Part shown: piece after piece, positions 52,201 through 60,107 of the stretch
Layout: each line of letters opens with the position of its first letter
Position numbering within the stretch: the stretch's first letter is position 1
Assembly: GCF_004346845.1 (NCBI RefSeq)
Contig: NZ_SMGI01000004.1
Location: forward strand, 186,001 to 250,000
Direction of reading: 5' to 3'
Length of the DNA: 64,000 nt
Source: Winogradskyella wandonensis
Lineage (GTDB): Bacteria; Bacteroidota; Bacteroidia; Flavobacteriales; Flavobacteriaceae
The notes under the pieces: model-generated
The model's database searches: none
What the model was told of the DNA's origin: nothing
The model's input: only the letters and a program-made list of their open reading frames with translations
Translations under genes and position numbers: made by a program

Positions 52201-52983
52201 GCTATTGATATGGATTTTAATCGTGTAAAGATTAGAACACTATCAATTGCACCGTCTTTAGTTTGGAAATCTCAATATGGCTCTGAGTTTGAGATTGGCG
52301 CAAGTTACGAGTCTAATGAGGTAGAACGCACATCTGGGCGTTTTCTCGAAACAATAACAGCTCCTACTGATGCAGTGTTCGATAAACAAGATTTTTATGG
52401 CGCCCATGCGAAATTTGTATATGATGTTAAAGATGATGCTAACTTCCCCACCTTAGGAATGTTACTGTCAATTGAGGCAGGCTTTAAGAATAATCTTAGT
52501 ACATCCAAAGGCTTTAGCTATTTAATCCCGGAGCTTGGGTTCGACTATAAGCTAACCAATAGAGGCACAGTGGTTTTGGCGACTAAACTGAGAAGTCAGC
52601 TAAATTTTGGAAATAATTTTGAATTTTTTCAAGCAGCAACACTCGGTGATACCGAAGGACTTCGAGGATATAGAAGAGAACGTTTTGCTGGTAAACGCTC
52701 GTTTGTTCAGAGTACGGATGTACGCTTTAATTTAAGACGGAAATCTTCTAATTTTTTACCATTTAATATCGGTTTTTACGGTGGCTTTGATTATGGTCGA
52801 GTCTGGGTAGACGATAGCAGAATTAGTTCTGGCGACCCAATAATTTTTAATCAAGATACTTGGAATACATCAGTCGGAGGTGGCTTGTTTTTTAGTGCTT
52901 ACAGCATGATTACAGGAAATTTATCAGCCTTTAGTAGTGATGATGGTTTACGTTTAGCGTTTAGGCTAGGTTTTGGGTTTTAG
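49279..52983 (+). CDS. Giant metallophosphoesterase / kinase-like / beta-barrel outer-membrane protein
   Basis: A 1,234-residue protein starting with a lipoprotein signal (LSSCATF, Cys about 19). Residues about 45-330 form a calcineurin-like phosphoesterase: LLGDAGNSE, FLGDNIYP, IPGNHDWY, ALHHPMF and SGHEHNLQ. Residues about 430-650 resemble a kinase-like fold of the HipA/FAM20 kind: SLRLEDKQGRQYVMRALKK, IGDWDRHQDQW (D598-W606) and LPRDRDQAF (residues 622-630). From about residue 910 to the C-terminal Phe there are repeated amphipathic strands ending GLRLAFRLGFGF, like a BamA/TamA-type barrel. The first and last domains are well supported; the middle is an inference. It overlaps the next gene tail to tail by 4 bases. 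Confidence 0.78.
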   Translation: MKQYNTSFLSILILILLSSCATFNLQKEASKEMSFPVNKEILHTFYLLGDAGNSELGETDKAIVDFGKALSKADENSTAIFLGDNIYPVGFNSKNKKKEELSEHRIKVQTDIAKDFKGRPIFIPGNHDWYSKVKGLKKQEKFVEDELGKNTFLPEDGCPIEDIEISDDIVLIIIDSHWYITNWDNHPTINDDCEIKTRADFLEELGSEIKKARGKTTIIALHHPMFNNGSHGGQYSLKSNLKPVPVIGTLKNLAKKTGGIINVDLQNKMYNELKKRVVSLARQNDKAIFVSGHEHNLQYIVNNNLPQIISGSGSKKSATRLIGNGQFAYGANGYARLDVFKDGSSFVRFYEAENEDVVFQTQVLKPNRDIDLSQYPDTFPQQKTASIYTDEEVEKSGFHKFLWGDRYRKQFGTKVKAPTVNLDTLFGGVIPVRKGGGNQSKSLRLEDKQGRQYVMRALKKQASQYLQAIVFKDKYIDDKLDGGFAESLLLDVFTGAHPYAPFVVGDLADAIGVYHTNPVLYYVPKQKALAGFNNDFGDELYMIEEHTSEGHDDKASFGFQNELEDTRDMIKKRHKDEDIVIDEASYIKARLFDMLIGDWDRHQDQWRWIEFKENGKKVYRPLPRDRDQAFSKMSDGFLLTAAVNLIPTAGLLREYDEELKNVRRINVEPYPLDMELIQQSDKSVWDAQVKYIQDNITDEVIEKAFLNFPPEVRDNDAEEIKRLLKARRKNLQNISDRYYDVINRYAVIKGTNKDDWFDIERLPEGKTKITAYRIKDDKKADIFHERTYSKDETKEIWVYALDDDDVFHVHGDGDRLIKIRLIGGQNNDVYDIQNGKKIKFYDYKSKKNTIVTNKGLKKITDDYETNVYNYKKLKNNTLQSLPSLGFNPDDGLSFGFTSTFTNYAFERNPFSSQHTFSAGYFLATNGFDFRYTGEFANIVKSSNLRIEAKFTSPNFARNFFGFGNSTPNLEPDNDAIDMDFNRVKIRTLSIAPSLVWKSQYGSEFEIGASYESNEVERTSGRFLETITAPTDAVFDKQDFYGAHAKFVYDVKDDANFPTLGMLLSIEAGFKNNLSTSKGFSYLIPELGFDYKLTNRGTVVLATKLRSQLNFGNNFEFFQAATLGDTEGLRGYRRERFAGKRSFVQSTDVRFNLRRKSSNFLPFNIGFYGGFDYGRVWVDDSRISSGDPIIFNQDTWNTSVGGGLFFSAYSMITGNLSAFSSDDGLRLAFRLGFGF

Positions 52984-53825
52984 TTGATTTTAAACTCATA
53001 CAAATTACCGCCTTGAGTGCCTAAATATTCATCGGCAATATAAAGCGTACTGTCGTTTTTAAAAAGCACACTTTCTTTTTGTGAATTATAGTCAAATTCA
53101 TAACGCTTAAACTTAGACTTAAAAAAATCCTTTTTGTTCAATTCTGAAAAAACAAATACTGAGTTTTCAGTTAAGAGCGCCAATTTATCTCCATTTTCAT
53201 TGATGTCTGCCGAGGTTACCCAACATTCCGACTTATCACAAGTATTAAAGGTGTCTAATAATTTAGCTTTGTAGGTGCCTGATTTAGAAGGGAGTAGATA
53301 TAAATTTGTTTTTCCTTCTTCTTTAGGCGAGCGACTTTTGGTAAATAGATAAAGATTGTTTTCAAAGAAGAAAAACGCCTCACAATCAAAATGACGGTCT
53401 TTCTTTTTTGGTGGAAATTTTTCCTGTTCAGGATAATTAAACCTGATAACTTCTGGGGTAATTTCTGACTTATTACTTGCTATGGAATCTGCATGAATTT
53501 TTAGTATTGAAAGATTTTCGCTGTCATTGTCGTTATTCCCAAAATTACCTATGTAGACCGTTCCTTCTGCATCTGTAGTTAAATCCTCCCAATCGCGATT
53601 TTTTGCTTTTATTTTTATTTCACGTTTAATAGAGCCATCTAAATCCAATCCGTATAAGATAGGTTTATTGCCACTATCGTTGACCATCCAAATTAGACCA
53701 GTTTTTTTATCAATTTCAATGCCCGAAACTTCATAGAGTGCCATAGGTATATCCATAATTACTTTTAGGTCACCTGTATCGCAGCTAAATATTAAAAGTA
53801 TGGCAATTAAAAAAAAACGTCGCAT
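52980..53825 (-). CDS. Beta-propeller-like lipoprotein, function unknown
   Basis: A 281-residue lipoprotein (FSCDTGD, lipid Cys about residue 15) with repeated strand patterns such as VSGIEIDKKTGLIWMVNDSGN, DWEDLTTDAEGTVYIGNFGNN and CEAFFFFENNLYLFTKSR, which look like a six- or seven-bladed propeller of the SdiA-regulated/esterase-like kind. No catalytic residues are confidently identified. It converges with the giant phosphoesterase gene (4-base overlap of stop regions). It would be attached to the outer membrane. Confidence 0.65.
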   Translation of the reverse strand: MRRFFLIAILLIFSCDTGDLKVIMDIPMALYEVSGIEIDKKTGLIWMVNDSGNKPILYGLDLDGSIKREIKIKAKNRDWEDLTTDAEGTVYIGNFGNNDNDSENLSILKIHADSIASNKSEITPEVIRFNYPEQEKFPPKKKDRHFDCEAFFFFENNLYLFTKSRSPKEEGKTNLYLLPSKSGTYKAKLLDTFNTCDKSECWVTSADINENGDKLALLTENSVFVFSELNKKDFFKSKFKRYEFDYNSQKESVLFKNDSTLYIADEYLGTQGGNLYEFKIN

Positions 53826-53885
53826 TAATAGTTTAAATTTTCAAAAGGTTAAATTTACAGTGCTAAAATTAATACTATAACTTTT

Positions 53886-55133
53886 TTGCCCAATTTTAAG
53901 ACAGATTTAGACATAATTATCGTCGGTGGCGGCGCAGCAGGCTTTTTTGCAGCAATAAATATTGCTAAAACCAATCCAGAACGTTCAGTGGCTATTTTAG
54001 AACGTGGAAAAACTGGATTGCAAAAGGTAAAGGTATCTGGCGGTGGTCGTTGTAATGTAACACATGCCGAGTTTATACCTTCTGAATTAGTGACGAACTA
54101 TCCTCGTGGGGAAAAAGAATTGCTCGGACCGTTTCATACGTTTATGACAGGTGATACTATCTCTTGGTTCGAGGAGCGTGGTGTAGAACTAAAGATTGAA
54201 GACGATGGGCGTATGTTTCCTGTATCCAATTCGTCTCAGACCATAATAGATTGTTTCCTGTCTGAAGCTAAAAGGCATGGAGTTGAGGTTTTGTACAATT
54301 ATAGTTTGAAAAATATTGAGCTGTCACCTCGAGCGGCGTCGAGAGGTTTTGAATCAAACTTCAAATTAGAAACGAGCCAAGGGAATTTTAGATGCAAAAA
54401 ATTAATCATTGCCACCGGAAGCAATCCTAAAATCTGGAATCTTTTAGAAGACTTAGGACACACCATTGTTCCGCCTGTACCGTCTTTATTTACATTTGAC
54501 ATTAAAGACGAGCGTATAAAAGATATTCCCGGTGTAGTTGTAAAACATGTAGCGATTAAGGTTCTTGGCACCCATTTAGAATCTGATGGTCCACTTTTGG
54601 TAACACATGTTGGGATGAGTGCGCCTTCAATTTTAAAACTATCAGCTTTTGGTGCTGTAGAATTAGCAAAGCTGAATTATAATTTTAAAATTAGTATCAA
54701 TTTTATGCAGCAAGACACTGATGATTGTATTGATAGTTTGAAGACATTAAAGCTAGATTTGGCGAAGAAATTGGTTTATAATGCACCGCAATTCGATTTG
54801 CCAAAACGCCTTTGGAAGAAATTGGTTTTAGCAGCAAAAATTAAGGAAGATTCACGTTGGGCAGATTTAAATAAAACACAGTTAGAAGCTTTGGCTGAGC
54901 AGTTGACCAATGCTATTTTTCAAGTCACTGGTAAAAGTACATTTAAAGAAGAATTTGTCACAGCTGGCGGCGTAGATTTAAAAGAAATTAACTTTAAAAC
55001 CTTTGAGAGTAGACGTATTCCTAATCTGTTCTTTGCTGGGGAAGTTATTAATGTAGATGCTGTTACTGGTGGATTTAATTTTCAAAATGCGTGGACAAGT
55101 GCTTATATTGTTTCTCAATCAATTAATAGCTGA
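53886..55133 (+). CDS. BaiN/HI0933-family FAD-dependent oxidoreductase
   Basis: A 415-residue flavoprotein with the N-terminal dinucleotide motif IIIVGGGAAGFFAAI, the KVSGGGRCNVTH segment, ATGSNPKIW, and the C-terminal LFFAGEVINVDAVTGGFNFQNAWTSAYI motif characteristic of this family. The start is a TTG just ahead of the FAD motif. Its substrate is unknown; family members reduce flavin-dependent or bile-acid-type substrates in some bacteria. Residues about 146-154 (LSPRAASRG) come from a family A palindromic repeat kept in frame in the middle of the protein. Confidence 0.85.
   Translation: MPNFKTDLDIIIVGGGAAGFFAAINIAKTNPERSVAILERGKTGLQKVKVSGGGRCNVTHAEFIPSELVTNYPRGEKELLGPFHTFMTGDTISWFEERGVELKIEDDGRMFPVSNSSQTIIDCFLSEAKRHGVEVLYNYSLKNIELSPRAASRGFESNFKLETSQGNFRCKKLIIATGSNPKIWNLLEDLGHTIVPPVPSLFTFDIKDERIKDIPGVVVKHVAIKVLGTHLESDGPLLVTHVGMSAPSILKLSAFGAVELAKLNYNFKISINFMQQDTDDCIDSLKTLKLDLAKKLVYNAPQFDLPKRLWKKLVLAAKIKEDSRWADLNKTQLEALAEQLTNAIFQVTGKSTFKEEFVTAGGVDLKEINFKTFESRRIPNLFFAGEVINVDAVTGGFNFQNAWTSAYIVSQSINS
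54323..54351. repeat. Palindromic repeat, family A, copy within the BaiN-like gene
   Basis: GTCACCTCGAGCGGCGTCGAGAGG (within the 54323-54351 element) has arms CCTCGA and TCGAGAGG around GCGGCG. It lies inside the open reading frame and is translated as about ten residues in frame, with the gene uninterrupted on both sides. Confidence 0.8.
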
Positions 55134-55135
55134 CT

Positions 55136-55540
55136 ATGAAATATATTGTATTAACGCTCCTTTTTTCGAGTTGTCTTTTTGCTTAAGACACTAAGGCGCA
55201 TCTTTGGAAAGAGCGTGTTATTGTTATTTCTGGTAATGAAGTTGCCCGCGGTACTATTGATGCTCAATTTCAACTGTTCGAGAATCAATTACAAAAATTA
55301 AAAGATAGGAAATTGGTCATTTATAGATGCATTGGTAAAAAATGTACTTACTATGATTCAAAATCAAAACAAAAAATGTTTAATCGTGAAGAAACATCTG
55401 AAAACTTCAGCATTAGTTTATTTGGTTTAGATGGTGGAAAGAAATTTTCTTCAACTGAAATTGTAGAGTCCAATGTGATTTTTAACCTCGTCGATAGTAT
55501 GCCAATGCGAAGACAAGAACTTAGAAATAAACAAAATTGA
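55136..55540 (+). pseudogene. DUF4174-like exported protein gene, broken by a nonsense codon
   Basis: A signal-peptide-like start (MKYIVLTLLFSSCLFA, from ATG 55136) is followed directly by TAA at 55184-55186, and the same frame then continues without stop for 117 more codons to 55540. The continuing part (HLWKERVIVISGNEVARG and the KLVIYRCIGKK core) resembles DUF4174. The stop replaces the residue after a normal A-Q cleavage site; a single C-to-T change from CAA would explain it. It may be a real inactivation, a sequencing error, or translation may restart internally. It follows the BaiN-like gene by 2 bases and precedes the DUF1697 gene by 1 base. Confidence 0.72.
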
Positions 55541-55541
55541 C

Positions 55542-56087
55542 ATGAGTATTTTTGTTGTTTTACTCAGAGGTATCAATGTTGGTGGTCATAGAAAAGTACC
55601 AATGTCTGAGTTACGAGAATTACTCGCAAATTCTGGTTATGCCAATGTGCAGACTTACATTCAAAGCGGAAATGTGGTTTTGCAATCTACCTTAAATTCT
55701 GAAGAAATAAAGCTTCAAATTGAAGAAACCATCTTAAATCATTTTGGTTTTGAAGTCACCGTTTTGGTAAAAACTAATGATGAATTAAAAGCCATTTTTA
55801 ATGCTTGCCCTTTTCAGAATGAAGAAAAAGAGAAAAGCTATTTTATGATTTTAGATGCTGCTCCAAATGCTGAAGGATTTGACGAAGTTTTAAACTTAGA
55901 ATACTGTGGTGAGAAAGTTCACATCACTGAAAGTTGTATTTACTTCTTTAGCGCCAATGGTTACGGACGTACAAAATTCAACTCCAACTTCTTTGAACGA
56001 AAGCTGAAAATAAATGCTACAGCCAGAAATCATAAAACCATGCTAAAATTATTAGCAATGGCAGAAGAAGCAGAAACTAAGCTCTAG
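55542..56087 (+). CDS. DUF1697 domain-containing protein
   Basis: A 181-residue protein of the DUF1697 family: the N-terminal VVLLRGINVGGHRKVPMSELRELL and YIQSGNVVL stretches are the family hallmarks. No signal peptide. Its function is unknown. It lies 1 base after the broken DUF4174 gene and is followed by the mevalonate genes, separated by a promoter-like element at 56096. Confidence 0.86.
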   Translation: MSIFVVLLRGINVGGHRKVPMSELRELLANSGYANVQTYIQSGNVVLQSTLNSEEIKLQIEETILNHFGFEVTVLVKTNDELKAIFNACPFQNEEKEKSYFMILDAAPNAEGFDEVLNLEYCGEKVHITESCIYFFSANGYGRTKFNSNFFERKLKINATARNHKTMLKLLAMAEEAETKL

Positions 56088-56095
56088 AATTTACC

Positions 56096-56103
56096 TATTT
56101 TTG
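56096..56103 (+). promoter_or_regulatory. Bacteroidota-type -7 element upstream of the mevalonate genes
   Basis: TATTTTTG matches TAnnTTTG, 17 bases before the ATG at 56121. No TTG at the -33 distance is obvious. Confidence 0.45.
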
Positions 56104-56120
56104 CATCAGAATTTAAACGC

Positions 56121-57215
56121 ATGACAGAGCAAGATTTTATTCTTAAAGATTATAAAACCAACGTTGAAAGCGGAAAAGTAAAATGGGAATCGCCAAGTAA
56201 TATCGCCTTGGTGAAATATTGGGGAAAGCGCGAAAACCAAATTCCAGAAAACCCTTCAATTAGTTTTACATTAAGTAATTGCAAAACCATTACAGAGCTG
56301 ATTTACCGAAAAAAGGCGGGAAACGACTTTAGTTTTGATGTCATTTTTGAAGGCAAAAAAAATGAAGCTTTTAAACCAAAAATTCAAACGTTTTTTGAGC
56401 GTATTGAAGCATATGTTCCATTTTTAAGAGATTATCATTTCACGATTGAAACATCCAATACCTTTCCGCATAGTTCAGGCATTGCGTCTTCTGCTTCTGG
56501 AATGAGTGCTTTAGCTTTGTGTTTAATGAGTATTGAGCAAGAGGTGAAAGAAAATGTCACCTTGAGCGCAGTCGAAAGGTCTTCATATTTCAACCAAAAA
56601 TCCTCATTTTTAGCGCGATTAGGTTCAGGAAGCGCATGTCGTAGTATCGAGGGAGAGCTTGTGGTTTGGGGAAAAAACGCATCCACTGAAAGTTCGGATT
56701 TGTTCGGAGTTAGATTAGCAGAAGATATTCATCCCAATTTTAAAAATTATCAAGACGCCATACTACTTGTAGATAAAGGCGAAAAGCAGGTAAGTAGTAC
56801 TGTTGGTCATAAATTGATGTTTGGTCATCCGTTTGCTGAAAAACGTTTTCAACAGGCTCATGAAAATCTGGCCGAATTAAAAGATGTGCTCATTTCAGGC
56901 AATCAAAAACGATTTATCGAAATTGTTGAGAGTGAGGCATTGACCTTACATGCCATGATGATGACGAGCATGCCGTATTTCATTTTAATGAAGCCAAATA
57001 CACTACAAATCATCAACAAAATATGGGAGTTTAGAGCAAAAACAGACGCTAATATTTGTTTTACTTTAGATGCAGGAGCCAACGTGCATGTCTTATTCCC
57101 TGAGGGTGAGCGAGAGAAAGTTTATGAATTCATTAAGACCCAGTTGGTTGCGTATTGCCAAAATGGTCACTATATTTGTGATACGGTTGGTAAAGGTGCT
57201 AAAAAATTAGTTTAA
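56121..57215 (+). CDS. mvaD: Diphosphomevalonate decarboxylase
   Basis: A 364-residue GHMP-family enzyme that turns mevalonate diphosphate into isopentenyl diphosphate with ATP. Motifs visible are SPSNIALVKYWGKRE (about residues 26-40), the ATP-binding PHSSGIASSASGMSALAL (about residues 116-133), ARLGSGSACRS and the catalytic Asp about 317 (TLDAGANVHV). Residues V146-S154 (VTLSAVERS) come from a family A palindromic repeat inserted between helix and loop, in frame. The mevalonate kinase gene follows by 22 bases, and a prenyltransferase lies after that. The symbol reflects the well-defined family. Confidence 0.93.
   Translation: MTEQDFILKDYKTNVESGKVKWESPSNIALVKYWGKRENQIPENPSISFTLSNCKTITELIYRKKAGNDFSFDVIFEGKKNEAFKPKIQTFFERIEAYVPFLRDYHFTIETSNTFPHSSGIASSASGMSALALCLMSIEQEVKENVTLSAVERSSYFNQKSSFLARLGSGSACRSIEGELVVWGKNASTESSDLFGVRLAEDIHPNFKNYQDAILLVDKGEKQVSSTVGHKLMFGHPFAEKRFQQAHENLAELKDVLISGNQKRFIEIVESEALTLHAMMMTSMPYFILMKPNTLQIINKIWEFRAKTDANICFTLDAGANVHVLFPEGEREKVYEFIKTQLVAYCQNGHYICDTVGKGAKKLV
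56556..56582. repeat. Palindromic repeat, family A, copy within mvaD
   Basis: GTCACCTTGAGCGCAGTCGA followed by AAGGTCT shares the GAGCGCAGTCGA core with copies 2 and 3. It is read in frame as VTLSAVERS inside the diphosphomevalonate decarboxylase gene, which continues to a full-length, motif-complete protein. Confidence 0.85.
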
Positions 57216-57237
57216 GTTTTCCAATCCTAAGATAGCT

Positions 57238-58167
57238 ATGAAAGGTCCCCTATTTTATTCCAAGATTTTATTATTCGGAGAATACGGAATTATTAAAGAT
57301 TCTAAAGGTTTATCAATTCCCTATAACTTTTACAACGGCGCTCTTAAATTAGATGGCAATACGTCTGAAAGTGCGAAGAAGTCAAACGAAAGTTTAAAGA
57401 AGTTTACGGAATATTTAAAGAACCTAGATGCCGATTTAGTAATCTACGATATAGAAAAACTTCAGGCAGATGTTGACGCTGGTATGTATTTTGATTCGTC
57501 AATTCCTCAAGGGTATGGTGTAGGTAGCAGTGGCGCTTTAGTTGCTGCGATTTACGATAAATATGCGACAGATAAAATTACGGTTTTAGAAAATTTAACG
57601 CGGGAAAAACTATTAAAGTTAAAGTCGATTTTCTCAGCAATGGAGTCGTTTTTCCATGGAAAGTCTTCAGGTTTAGACCCATTAAATAGTTACTTAAGTT
57701 TACCTATTTTAATTAATTCAAAAGATAATATTGAGGCAACAGGGATTCCTTCTCAGAAAAGTGATGGAAAAGGCGCTGTATTTCTTCTAGATAGTGGTAT
57801 CGTAGGCGAAACAGCTCCGATGGTAAGTATCTTTATGGAAAACATGAAGAACGAAGGTTTTAGAAGTATGCTTAAGGAACAATTTATAAAGCATACAGAT
57901 GCTTGTGTCGATGATTTCCTTAAAGGCGATATTAAATCTTTATTTAAAAATACAAAACAACTTTCTAAAGTCGTATTAAATAATTTTAAGCCCATGATAC
58001 CTCAACAATTCCATGACTTATGGAAGAAAGGTATTGAAACGAACGACTATTATTTAAAACTATGTGGTTCAGGTGGCGGTGGCTATATTCTTGGATTTAC
58101 AGAAGATATAGATAAAGCCAAAGAAGCACTTAAAGGTCAAAAATTAGAGGTTGTATATAACTTCTAA
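57238..58167 (+). CDS. Mevalonate kinase (GHMP kinase)
   Basis: A 309-residue GHMP kinase with the N-terminal KILLFGEYGII motif, the ATP-binding SIPQGYGVGSSGALVAAI (about residues 88-105) and the C-terminal KLCGSGGGGYILGF loop. It phosphorylates mevalonate at the start of the lower mevalonate pathway. The position directly after mvaD and before a UbiA prenyltransferase supports mevalonate kinase over phosphomevalonate kinase. No upper-pathway genes (HMG-CoA reductase or synthase) are seen in the window. Confidence 0.87.
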   Translation: MKGPLFYSKILLFGEYGIIKDSKGLSIPYNFYNGALKLDGNTSESAKKSNESLKKFTEYLKNLDADLVIYDIEKLQADVDAGMYFDSSIPQGYGVGSSGALVAAIYDKYATDKITVLENLTREKLLKLKSIFSAMESFFHGKSSGLDPLNSYLSLPILINSKDNIEATGIPSQKSDGKGAVFLLDSGIVGETAPMVSIFMENMKNEGFRSMLKEQFIKHTDACVDDFLKGDIKSLFKNTKQLSKVVLNNFKPMIPQQFHDLWKKGIETNDYYLKLCGSGGGGYILGFTEDIDKAKEALKGQKLEVVYNF

Positions 58168-58170
58168 TTT

Positions 58171-58200
58171 GTCATGCTGAACTTGACTCAGCATCTCATC
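58171..58200. repeat. Palindromic repeat, family B, copy 2
   Basis: GTC, then ATGCTGA/TCAGCAT around a 7-base centre (58174-58194), then CTCATC. Outer bases match the 33618 element almost exactly. It lies between the mevalonate kinase and UbiA genes. Confidence 0.75.
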
Positions 58201-58213
58201 ATTTTTTCAACCA

Positions 58214-59116
58214 ATGCTATCGAGACAACAAAAACATATTTTTTTAAAGGTTTTTAGTCTTTTTTCTATTGTTCGTGGTTACAATATCCTAGTCGTAATT
58301 TTAGCGCAATATTTAGCGTCGATTTATATTTTTGCTCCAGACTTACTTCCTAAAAATGTATTATTCGATATAAACTTACTTATGCTAGTGCTAGCATCGT
58401 CTGCAACAATCGCTTCAGGCTATATTATCAATAATTTTTATGACTCTGAGAAGGATTTAATCAATCGACCAAATAAAAGTATGTTAGATAGATTGGTCAG
58501 TCAAAACACCAAGTTATCGATTTACTTTACTTTAAATTTTTTGGCGGTAATATTTGCAAGTTATGTCTCGTTTAGAGCCGTACTATTTTTTGCACTTTAT
58601 ATTTTTGCCATTTGGTTTTATTCGCACAAACTAAAAAAAATGCCCATTACTGGGAATTTAGTGTCTGCCATCTTAACGGTGACACCATTTTTTGTGATTT
58701 TTATTTATTACAAAAATTTCGACTTAGTGGTATTTATACATGCCTTGTTCTTGTTCCTTTTAATATCAATGCGAGAACTAACTAAGGATTTAGAAAATAT
58801 TAAGGGAGACTTGGCGCTTAATTATAGAACAGTTCCTGTGGTATATGGCGAAAAAATTTCAAAATATTTATTGACGGGTGCTTTAATAATTACCTGTGTT
58901 ACAGCAATGATACTTGTCTTTTATTTTGAAATAGGACAGATGTATTATTTCTTCTACGCGAGTGTAATTTTACTATTTGTTTTCCTACTACTACTTTGGA
59001 AATCCAACAACAAAACACATTACTTATGGCTTCATAATATTTTGAAGTTTATAATTGTGGCAGGTGTTTTTTCCATTGTACTCATAAATATAAATCTTGT
59101 TTTAAACCGACTCTAA
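58214..59116 (+). CDS. UbiA-family prenyltransferase
   Basis: A 300-residue membrane protein with about nine hydrophobic segments and both UbiA aspartate motifs: NNFYDSEKDLINRPNKS (about residues 74-90) and RELTKDLENIKGDLALNYRTVPV (about residues 189-211). These bind the prenyl diphosphate through Mg2+. In Flavobacteriaceae such genes are often described as geranylgeranylglycerol-phosphate geranylgeranyltransferases, but the acceptor cannot be read here. It lies after the mevalonate genes, whose product feeds prenyl diphosphate synthesis, and 2 bases before the nitrilase-family gene. Confidence 0.86.
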   Translation: MLSRQQKHIFLKVFSLFSIVRGYNILVVILAQYLASIYIFAPDLLPKNVLFDINLLMLVLASSATIASGYIINNFYDSEKDLINRPNKSMLDRLVSQNTKLSIYFTLNFLAVIFASYVSFRAVLFFALYIFAIWFYSHKLKKMPITGNLVSAILTVTPFFVIFIYYKNFDLVVFIHALFLFLLISMRELTKDLENIKGDLALNYRTVPVVYGEKISKYLLTGALIITCVTAMILVFYFEIGQMYYFFYASVILLFVFLLLLWKSNNKTHYLWLHNILKFIIVAGVFSIVLININLVLNRL

Positions 59117-59118
59117 AA

Positions 59119-60066
59119 ATGAATACGACTCTAAAAATCGCGATGGCGCAAATAGCACCAGTTTGGTTAAATAAATCAGCAACACTTCAAAAAATTGAAA
59201 ATTCTATTATTGATGCTGCAAAAGAAAATGCCGAACTTATTGTTTTTGGAGAAGCATTATTACCGGGTTATCCATTTTGGTTGGCCTTAACAGGTGGTGC
59301 CGAATGGAACACAGACGTCAATAAAAAGTTGCATGCACATTATGTAAGCAATTCTATTTGTATTGAGAAAGGCGAATTAGATTCGGTTTGTAAATTGGCA
59401 AAAGAACATAATATTGCGATTTATTTGGGCATTATGGAACGTCCTGAAAATCGCGGTGGACATAGTATTTATGCATCATTAGTTTACATAAATCCAAAAG
59501 GTAGTATAGAATCGGTACACAGAAAGTTACAACCAACATATGATGAACGCTTAACTTGGGCGCCAGGCGATGGAAACGGTTTAAAGGTTCATCCATTAAA
59601 AGCGTTTACAGTTGGTGGGCTAAATTGTTGGGAAAATTGGATGCCACTGCCAAGAACAGCGTTGTATGGTCAAGGCGAAAATCTTCACATTGCAGTTTGG
59701 CCAGGAAGTGACCATAATACAAAAGATATTACACGATTTATAGCAAGGGAGTCGCGGTCTTACGTGGTTTCTGTATCAAGTTTAATGTCTAAAACTGACT
59801 TTCCAAAACAGACTCCATATTTCGAGGATATTGTAAAAAATGCACCCGAAACCTTAGCAAACGGAGGAAGTTGTATTGCTGGTCCGGATGGCGAGTGGAT
59901 TGTAGAACCTGTGCTTCACAAAGAGGGTTTAATTTACCAAACCATTGATTTTAATCGTGTGCTAGAAGAACGTCAAAACTTTGACGTAGTTGGTCATTAC
60001 TCTAGACCCGATGTGACTAAATTAACTGTAAACACAGAACGCCAAACTACTGTAGAAATTAAGTAG
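59119..60066 (+). CDS. Carbon-nitrogen hydrolase (nitrilase superfamily)
   Basis: A 315-residue enzyme with the full catalytic triad of the nitrilase superfamily: E45 (VFGEALLPGYP), K136 (VHRKLQPT) and C170 (GLNCWENWMP). The CWEN motif and the length resemble true aliphatic or aryl nitrilases more than amidases. It would hydrolyse a nitrile or amide to the carboxylate. It lies 2 bases after the UbiA gene and is probably co-transcribed; its substrate is unknown. Confidence 0.88.
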   Translation: MNTTLKIAMAQIAPVWLNKSATLQKIENSIIDAAKENAELIVFGEALLPGYPFWLALTGGAEWNTDVNKKLHAHYVSNSICIEKGELDSVCKLAKEHNIAIYLGIMERPENRGGHSIYASLVYINPKGSIESVHRKLQPTYDERLTWAPGDGNGLKVHPLKAFTVGGLNCWENWMPLPRTALYGQGENLHIAVWPGSDHNTKDITRFIARESRSYVVSVSSLMSKTDFPKQTPYFEDIVKNAPETLANGGSCIAGPDGEWIVEPVLHKEGLIYQTIDFNRVLEERQNFDVVGHYSRPDVTKLTVNTERQTTVEIK

Positions 60067-60085
60067 TTAGTGTTAACTATTGTAT

Positions 60086-60093
60086 TACCTTTG
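60086..60093 (+). promoter_or_regulatory. Bacteroidota-type -7 element of the pseudouridine synthase gene
   Basis: TACCTTTG matches TAnnTTTG, 14 bases before the ATG at 60108, giving a very short leader. A TTG at the usual -33 distance is not obvious. Confidence 0.5.
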
Positions 60094-60107
60094 CAAAAAA
60101 TTTAAGT

